From Coemansia sp. RSA 1804 (Eukaryota; Kickxellomycota; Kickxellomycetes; Kickxellales; Kickxellaceae), in contig JANBTH010000732.1 of assembly GCA_027578815.1 (NCBI GenBank), forward strand, positions 1 through 12,016: 12,016 nt of DNA, in the 5' to 3' direction. Position numbers and translations under genes: made by a program. The notes beneath the pieces were generated by a model. The model searched no databases and had not been told where the DNA came from. It worked only from the letters and a program-made list of their open reading frames with translations. Of this stretch, positions 6,168-12,016 are shown one piece after another; the first letter of the stretch is position 1; each line of letters opens with the position of its first letter.

Positions 6168-9100
6168 ATGCTAAGAGCCGCAACAAAATCCGGATATAGA
6201 CAGGCTGCACGCGCAGGGATATATTTGCCTGCTCTAGCTCAAACTCACAATAGCCTGCTTCTACTACATAGAGGGTTCTCAACAACATATGGCGTAAACA
6301 GCACTGCTGCTGGTAAGTAGGAATAATCCAACGGACAATGCCTTCTGATCATTGATTGACGATGATCCAGCTGGGTAATTGATATGTGAGATAAACCGGC
6401 TAATCCATATCACCGGAATAATGAGGTATTTATTTTTCTTCTCATTGTTTAATTTGCTAGATGACGATGGTCGTTGTGTGAGCAAGGTAGGTCGGATGGG
6501 CAAGCGTGAATACAGACTACATGGCGTAAAGGACAAAATCAAAAGAATGGACAGAGACGAAGAGATCAGGCGGATTCTAAAGGAGAGGTTGGAAGAGGGT
6601 AAAACGACACCTGCGAAACCTTCTAGCCAATATTTTGCTCCGTATATGAAGCCTGGATTCTCACGGCAGCTCATACCACTCAACCTGGATCTGCAGCCAA
6701 CAGCTGTTGCATCAGGGAGTGGCGGTAGCGACGGAAAACCTAGTTCAAACAACAGTACCGCTTCTGACAAACCAGATACGCCAGCAGAATCCGCTACGTT
6801 GGGGGAAGGCAGTAGCGATTTTGCTACCCAAACCAAAGCCTACAATGGCTGCCTGCCAGCGGGCGTGCTGGAAAAATCGTTTAGTCAGGCAATACGTGAT
6901 GACATTCTGAACACTCTGACTGTCAGCATTGTTCGTCGCAGCCATATGTTGCTGTATTCAGAGGATCCATGGTCCGAAGGTTACTCTATACCACTCCTAG
7001 CTGACATGTCTAACAAGCTTGGAGCATATGTGAACGCTGTGGATATAGCCGACTTGGCTGTGTTGACTTCCTGGGTTGATCCTGCGTTTGAAGATCTGAC
7101 AATTGTCAGCCACCCTTACTCGCCGCCCCCCGATCTGGATACCGGAAATCATAGCAATTCCGGAGGTGGATCGCGTATGTCTTTCTTTGCTGGGATAAAC
7201 AGAAAGCGATCCAACGATGAAGGCGACACGATGAGTGAGCAACTGGATGCCAGGACCGAAGAGTCCGCAGGAAGGGACGATGATGCAGCGCTTTCTGAGG
7301 ATGAAGGCGATCGTCGGAACGAGCGTCAGTCATGGTTTATGCGTGGCAGTATGGGCACTGGCAGAGGCGACGGCGGAGATGGCGTTGTTGGCATGGATGC
7401 AGAATCGGGCGATCCTGTGCTCTCTCGCGAGATGATGACCAGCCCTCTTTCGCATGACAGTAAGGAAAAGCTGGATAATACACTCCTTCAGTTTATGCGT
7501 TCCATGTTCAAAGCTCAAAAAGATACGAGACCAACCATACTCGTGCTCAAGAATCTGGGCGATCTTTTAAACACACGCATCGGATACACGCTCTTCACAC
7601 GACTGACGTTACTGATGAAAAAGGTCAACAAAACAAGTGATCGGTCTTTGATAATTGTCGGGCTGATGCATCCGAGCATTTTCCACCAGGACATGCCGCC
7701 GCCTGGAATTCCACCATTCGATATAAATCCAGCAACCCCGACAGCCTTGTTTCCTAAAGACCCTCAGCCACGAAGCCGCAAACGCGGTCTCGGCGACATT
7801 CTTGATAACCTGCTAGGTAATGGTGGTGGTGGTGGCGCCAAGGGTATCAGCGCAAATTTGGGCGTCAAGGTTATTCAAATGGGCGATCCATTGTCGTCGT
7901 CCAATCCTCATTATGATACCCCATCGTATTTGTCTTCCAGTTCGTTGGCACGTCTTGAAAAGCGTATATTGCTGCCTTTGTTTATGCGTGTTGGTATCCC
8001 ACCACCAGCTCGATCCATATTTGCTGAACCATACGATATGAACCCACCCGGATTCGTTAAACAAGACACGGGTTCTGACGGAAAAAGAATGGTTGGCTCC
8101 TTGCGCCAGTTGCTGAATGCTGAACAATGCTTGGATAGGAACGCCCGCACCATTCGAAACGTTTGTTTGCTGTATGGCGTTAACGGACTGGAGCTGACTA
8201 ATGAAGAGGCTGCTTTTCTCGAGGCGCAGACAAAGTCGGTTGACACAATATGTGCAGATAATGAAAGCGACAAACCTTCAGATAACATATACCGTCGCGA
8301 GACCTTGTATGCAAGGGACCATTCCACCGTAAAATATGCTCAGTTGTTGAACAGGGATCCATGGGAGCTAGATTATCGGGCGCTGGCCGTCATGCTGAGA
8401 TCGCTTCCGGATGACATTGCTCGAAGATACTTTATTGGCGAGACATTTATCCATCGCTGGATTTCGTTGGCGCAGGCTCTGTCGATAAAAGAGTGGGTTG
8501 ATAGCAACAGTGCCAAGCATAGTTTACTCAATCTGAGTTCTGCGTCAAGTAAGGAGGTTCTGAAATCTAGCCATTTGAGAAAAGCATGGATCCAGCTTCT
8601 TGAGTCTTCCGTGGCGATGCGCAAAGGATACGCAATGGAAAAGTCAAGCGAAATTGAGGAAGCCCCCGCAATGAGAAAGAGCACCAGTGGTATTTTTGCT
8701 TTGCACGAACAAGTGGATTTTGCGGATATTGGGATTGGTCGCATGCTCGAGGATGACGAAGAGTTGTACCCAGACATGAGCAGCCTTTATATCAAAGCCG
8801 AAAATGTCGGTGAATCTGGCAACACGTCGGATAAGTCCGTAGAAACAGATGCTGCCGAGCCAAACAAGGGCACGGCATCCAGCGATGCAGTCCAGACGCC
8901 CGAGGACAAAACATCTGCGTTCAGACAATGGGCAAGTGTTACGGAAGAGCTGGATGCAGAGGTCGACGACTACGAGTCAGGTAGTGGCAGTAGCAGCGAT
9001 TTCAGCAGCGGCAAAGGAAAGCACCGTGGGTCGACGTTGTCTCCGCAGAAGCGCATCCAGCTTGCAAAGAAGTCTCTGACAGATTATGAGGAGCGGCTTG

Positions 9101-10296
9101 TCGGCAGTATTATTGATCCGACGAGCATTCCCACTGGATTTGACCAAGTGTGCGTCAAGCAAGAGACGGTCACAACACTTCAGGAGATTATCACGCTACC
9201 GATGCTGCGTCCAGAGTACTTTAGCAAGGGCGTGCTTCGACGGTACGGAGTTAGTGGCATTCTGCTGTTTGGACCCCCAGGCACAGGCAAGACGATGCTG
9301 GCAAAAGCAGTGGCAAAGGAAAGTGGCAGCGTGGTGCTCAATATCAGGGCAAGCGACATCTACGACAAGTATGTGGGCGAGGGAGAGAAACTAGCGGAAG
9401 CAGTGTTTACGCTGGCAAGAAAGGTCGCTCCCTGTGTCATATTTATCGATGAGGTAGATGCGTTGTTTTCTGCGCGTGCATCGGGTGAGGAGAGCAAGTT
9501 CCGGCGCGACATTATGAACCAGATCATGTCAGAGTGGGATGGAATTAACACCTCGCGCAAACGAGGTGCAGCTGATACTACTGCTACTACTGGTGGAAGC
9601 AGCTCATCGAGCCAGCCTCCGCCACAGGTGACTGTCATGGCGGCGACCAACCGGCCATTCGATCTGGACGATGCGATTCTGCGCCGTTTGCCACGTAGAA
9701 TTCTTATTGATCTGCCGAACGCCGAGGAGCGAGCCAAGATTCTTGCAATTCATTTGCAGGGCGAGGATCTGGAGCAGGATGTTGATCTCAAGGCCCTTGC
9801 GCGGCGTGCGGAGAGTTTTTCGGGGTCTGATCTAAAGAACCTGTGTGTTACAGCGGCATTGGCTGCTTTGCGCGAAAGGGTGCGCGAGGAGGTTGCTGGC
9901 AAGGTTGACGGCAAAGAGCACCAGCCGAAGCAGCCGAAGAAGCAGGAAGCGGCGGATGCTGTTAAAGACGAAAGCGATCAGCTCAGCGTCTCGCTTATTG
10001 AGCAGCTCAAGGCTGCACACCATTCGCGGTCAGGAACCAGAGAAAACGGAAACAATATGCCGCCGATCAGACTGGGCAGCAGGCACTTTGACGCAGCGCT
10101 CAAGAAGGTGGCGCCTAGCTCGTCGGATCGGATGGAGTCGCTGGTGGAGCTCAGAAAGTGGGACAAGATCTATGGTGATGGCGCTCAGGAGCGTAAGCGC
10201 AAGGCATACTCGATTGGATTCACTGGTGCGGAATCTGGGACAGAGCCAACGGTACCCGCACCCGAGCAGCAGAATTCTGGCAGCAAGAGCAAGTAA
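6168..10296 (+). CDS. Large mitochondrial AAA ATPase, Msp1/ATAD1 class (exons 6168-6312 and 6461-10296)
   Basis: The spliced protein has 1,326 residues. Exon 1 begins at the first ATG after about 440 ATG-free bases. It encodes a presequence: residues 1-48 have Arg/Lys at 3, 7, 11, 15 and 35, no acidic residue, and an R-x-F/S processing motif (R35-G-F37, S38), so a mitochondrial location is likely. A phase-1 intron joins it to the long exon. Residues about 400-450 (hydrophobic strands TILVLKNLGDLL and SLIIVG) resemble the degenerate AAA-like region of large two-part relatives. Acidic, Ser-rich linkers occur around 270-330 and 790-910. The C-terminal AAA module has Walker A GPPGTGKT (986-993), Walker B VIFIDEVDAL (1041-1050), sensor-1 N1112 and arginine fingers R1123/R1124 in LRRLPRR, typical of the Msp1/ATAD1/spastin (meiotic) clade. 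The end, MESLVELRKWDKIYG (1273-1287), matches the C-terminal helix of this group. By family it unfolds or extracts proteins using ATP; the substrate is unknown. It is much longer than Msp1 (about 360) and lacks an obvious N-terminal membrane anchor. Confidence 0.88.
6313..6460 (+). other. Intron 1 of the AAA ATPase gene (148 nt)
   Basis: Donor GTAAGT at 6313-6318 and acceptor TTTGCTAG at 6453-6460, preceded by a T-rich tract. Both sides are in phase 1 and the junction codon becomes GAT (Asp49). The alternative acceptor at 6370 meets a stop two codons later. Without the splice the long frame would start inside the intron and lose the targeting sequence. Confidence 0.8.
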
Positions 10297-10376
10297 ACAT
10301 GGTCCTGTGGCAAAGAATACCATAGAATTAGTGGGAGAACAGTTTTAGGGAAATGCAATTGCAATGGGCGCATTTT

Positions 10377-10382
10377 AATAAA
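10377..10382 (+). terminator. AATAAA poly(A) signal of the AAA ATPase gene
   Basis: A perfect AATAAA 80 nt after the stop codon, the usual distance for a fungal 3' UTR, in a T-rich context (CATTTTAATAAA). The best supported processing signal in the window. Confidence 0.5.
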
Positions 10383-11600
10383 CTGGCTGCATTTATAGGC
10401 AGGTTCCTGTGTGTTTTGATTGGTGGAATTAAAAGGAACAGAAAGTCACTAGTTGGCCTGCATAAACAAGGCAAAGAAGGAGACTGGGCTTCTACGGCGG
10501 CTATCAAAAGATGATGGATATCCATCACGATAATGATGGAACCTGGATCTCTTTTCCCATTCCTAGTGGATAATAATGAATCAAGCGCACAGACACAAGG
10601 AATGCGGGTGGGGAAATGGCATGATGTGGTTAATCTCGTTTGAATAAGCAGTCGTTGAAGATCAATCCGCACAGCAAATGCGCGATTTATCTTCTCCTTG
10701 CAGCAGTTGCATGTGAGCGAGAAAAGAGGGAGAAGAGAACCTGTGGCAAAGCAAGAAAGCGTTGCGCTCTGGAGCCAGAACTCCTTTTCTGTTACCTATT
10801 TGTTAATTTAGACCGCACCAGTTGAACAGGAGCACATTGCAAGCCAAACTGTAAATGGAATATTACGAAAGCAGGAACAAAGCTGGCTCTATGCTTTCCA
10901 TCAGCAATCAGATAGTAAGAGAAACGCCAGCCACAAGAAGCCTTTTTCAAGCGTTGGATGAGATAGCTTTTGATTTTAATTTTTGAAGAAAAAAGGGGTG
11001 GGGCTTTCTCTTCGGACAATCCGAGTGTACGAAAAGGGTTCATTGTTTACTGTAACTGGAGAAACTTTGCTGCGTGTACAAGCGACAGCATTTTTTCCTT
11101 GTTCCCACAGATGGCTCAGATGAGCTTTTGAATCTAGTGGATGGGTGGAAACTTTAAGTTTGATTTTGGACAAAAATAAGTTTTGCGCATCAGAACGCCT
11201 CACATGGGTGTGAGTCTGAGGGGAGGGGATGTTCCATAGTATCCCTACCACCTTGCCTATTCATAATTGTGGCCAAGACGCACTAGTACCGGATAGACGC
11301 GCATCGTTGCATGTATGTGCGGCTCTGGATGCGCCTGCAATTAATGGGGGAGGATAGGTTCTTGCATAATGCATTTGTTGTCACTGTTAGGCGGCATGTT
11401 TATCATGAGTTGTAATAGTGTGCCAAACCTGGAACTACAACGGATAAACAGAAATGATGGTCTCTGTGTGTCGTGGGTTCCAAGAAGGCTTGGAACGGGG
11501 AGGAGAAAAAAGAGCAATCGAAGAAAAGCATTTCATTATCCCATGCCATAAATGGCGGCGGGCTGTGAAGGGATTTTTCCTTGTCATCCACGGAAGAAGA
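10383..11600. other. Intergenic region without a supported gene
   Basis: Short frames on both strands have no recognisable domain and no coding-like composition. A 16-bp perfect palindrome TGATGGATATCCATCA lies at 10512-10527. A 6-bp inverted repeat CTCACA/TGTGAG sits at 11199-11214. Confidence 0.5.
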
Positions 11601-11625
11601 GATAAAAAAGATTCTGTGCATGGCT

Positions 11626-12016
11626 TATAAAGAGGCAAGTCCGTCTCCCACCAGCCATAACTTTTTTTTGTTCCCCCCCCTTTTCTTTCCTCTATTTCCT
11701 TTTGGTTTTTTATACCCATCCCCAAAATATTATCATCTAGCTCTTTTTTCTTTCTTTCCATCTCTTGCTATTACCAAGTGGTTTCTCTTTTTAAAAAAAG
11801 CGATAGTAGAGAGCACCCCTTCAGTTTGGCTTCTTTTGACGCTGGCTAGTTCTTAGAGTTACTTTTTTTTTTCTAAATCTACTACGCTTGATATTGTTAC
11901 GGGTTCGCTCTCGCTAGCGCCTTTTTCTTTCTTCTCTTTGTTCACGGTGGATTCGCTAACACGATACGAGGTTGCTGGGTTGGTGTGGTTCTACGTGTAT
12001 CACACAATAGATTGGG
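11626..12016 (+). promoter_or_regulatory. TATA box and long ATG-free, pyrimidine-rich stretch (presumed promoter/leader of a gene to the right)
   Basis: TATAAA at 11626-11631 lies in a canonical setting (GCTTATAAAGAGG). From 11623 to the window end, 394 nt, the + strand has no ATG, while C/T tracts dominate. This is the pattern of a fungal promoter followed by a 5' leader or leader intron. The start codon would lie beyond the edge, so the gene itself is unseen. The alternative is T-rich spacer whose lack of ATG is partly due to low G and A content. Confidence 0.4.

Noticed and set aside
6379..6460. Start of the ATPase placed inside the long exon's own open frame
   Set aside because: The in-phase upstream exon with a clear presequence and good splice sites is the better model; the stretch before 6461 is intron.
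6279..6836. 185-codon minus-strand frame over the ATPase 5' part
   Set aside because: It is antisense to a well-supported coding exon and shows Ser/Leu-rich shadow composition.
7815..7836. GGT repeat in the ATPase gene, considered as a frameshift-prone or regulatory repeat
   Set aside because: It encodes a short glycine run in a linker and keeps the frame; common in low-complexity linkers.
11403..11761. Lys/Glu-rich minus-strand frames of 72 to 108 codons
   Set aside because: They mirror the C/T tracts of the + strand, have no domain, and overlap the presumed promoter.

Overview
The window looks like nuclear DNA of a fungus, probably an early-diverging one such as a Kickxellomycotina or Coemansia-like lineage. 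That placement is an inference from three things: a white-collar-2-like GATA finger, a fungal-type bZIP, and a large mitochondrial AAA ATPase of a kind known from filamentous fungi. Genes are carried on the + strand, have GT-AG introns, and are separated by long pyrimidine-rich spacers. I see no bacterial operon features, no tRNA or rRNA, no CRISPR array and no intact mobile element.

Layout. (1) Bases 1-318: the 3' end of a GATA zinc-finger gene whose start lies left of the window. (2) Bases 319-3488: a gene-poor, T-rich spacer. It holds an orphan TATA box next to a perfect inverted repeat (1162-1187). Its more GC-balanced part (about 2770-3241) has frame-broken pieces that resemble the two halves of an HMG box. 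(3) Bases 3711-5299: a bZIP transcription factor gene with two exons and an unusually long intron of 1,070 nt. Inside the intron is a second, phase-compatible 3' exon with its own stop and a poly(A)-like signal, so a short isoform lacking the distal coiled coil is possible. (4) Bases 6168-10296: a large mitochondrial AAA ATPase. Its first exon encodes only a presequence-like N-terminus and is joined by a 148-nt intron to a 3.8-kb exon with an Msp1/ATAD1-class AAA module at the C-terminus. (5) Bases 10297-12016: the 3' flank of the ATPase, then a TATA box and about 390 nt of pyrimidine-rich, ATG-free DNA that probably belongs to the promoter and leader of a + strand gene beyond the right edge.

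The genes do not form a pathway. Two are nuclear regulators (GATA, bZIP) and one is an organelle AAA ATPase. The points that most deserve a check are the alternative terminal exon of the bZIP gene, the HMG-box-like relics, and the degenerate AAA-like region in the N-terminal half of the mitochondrial ATPase.
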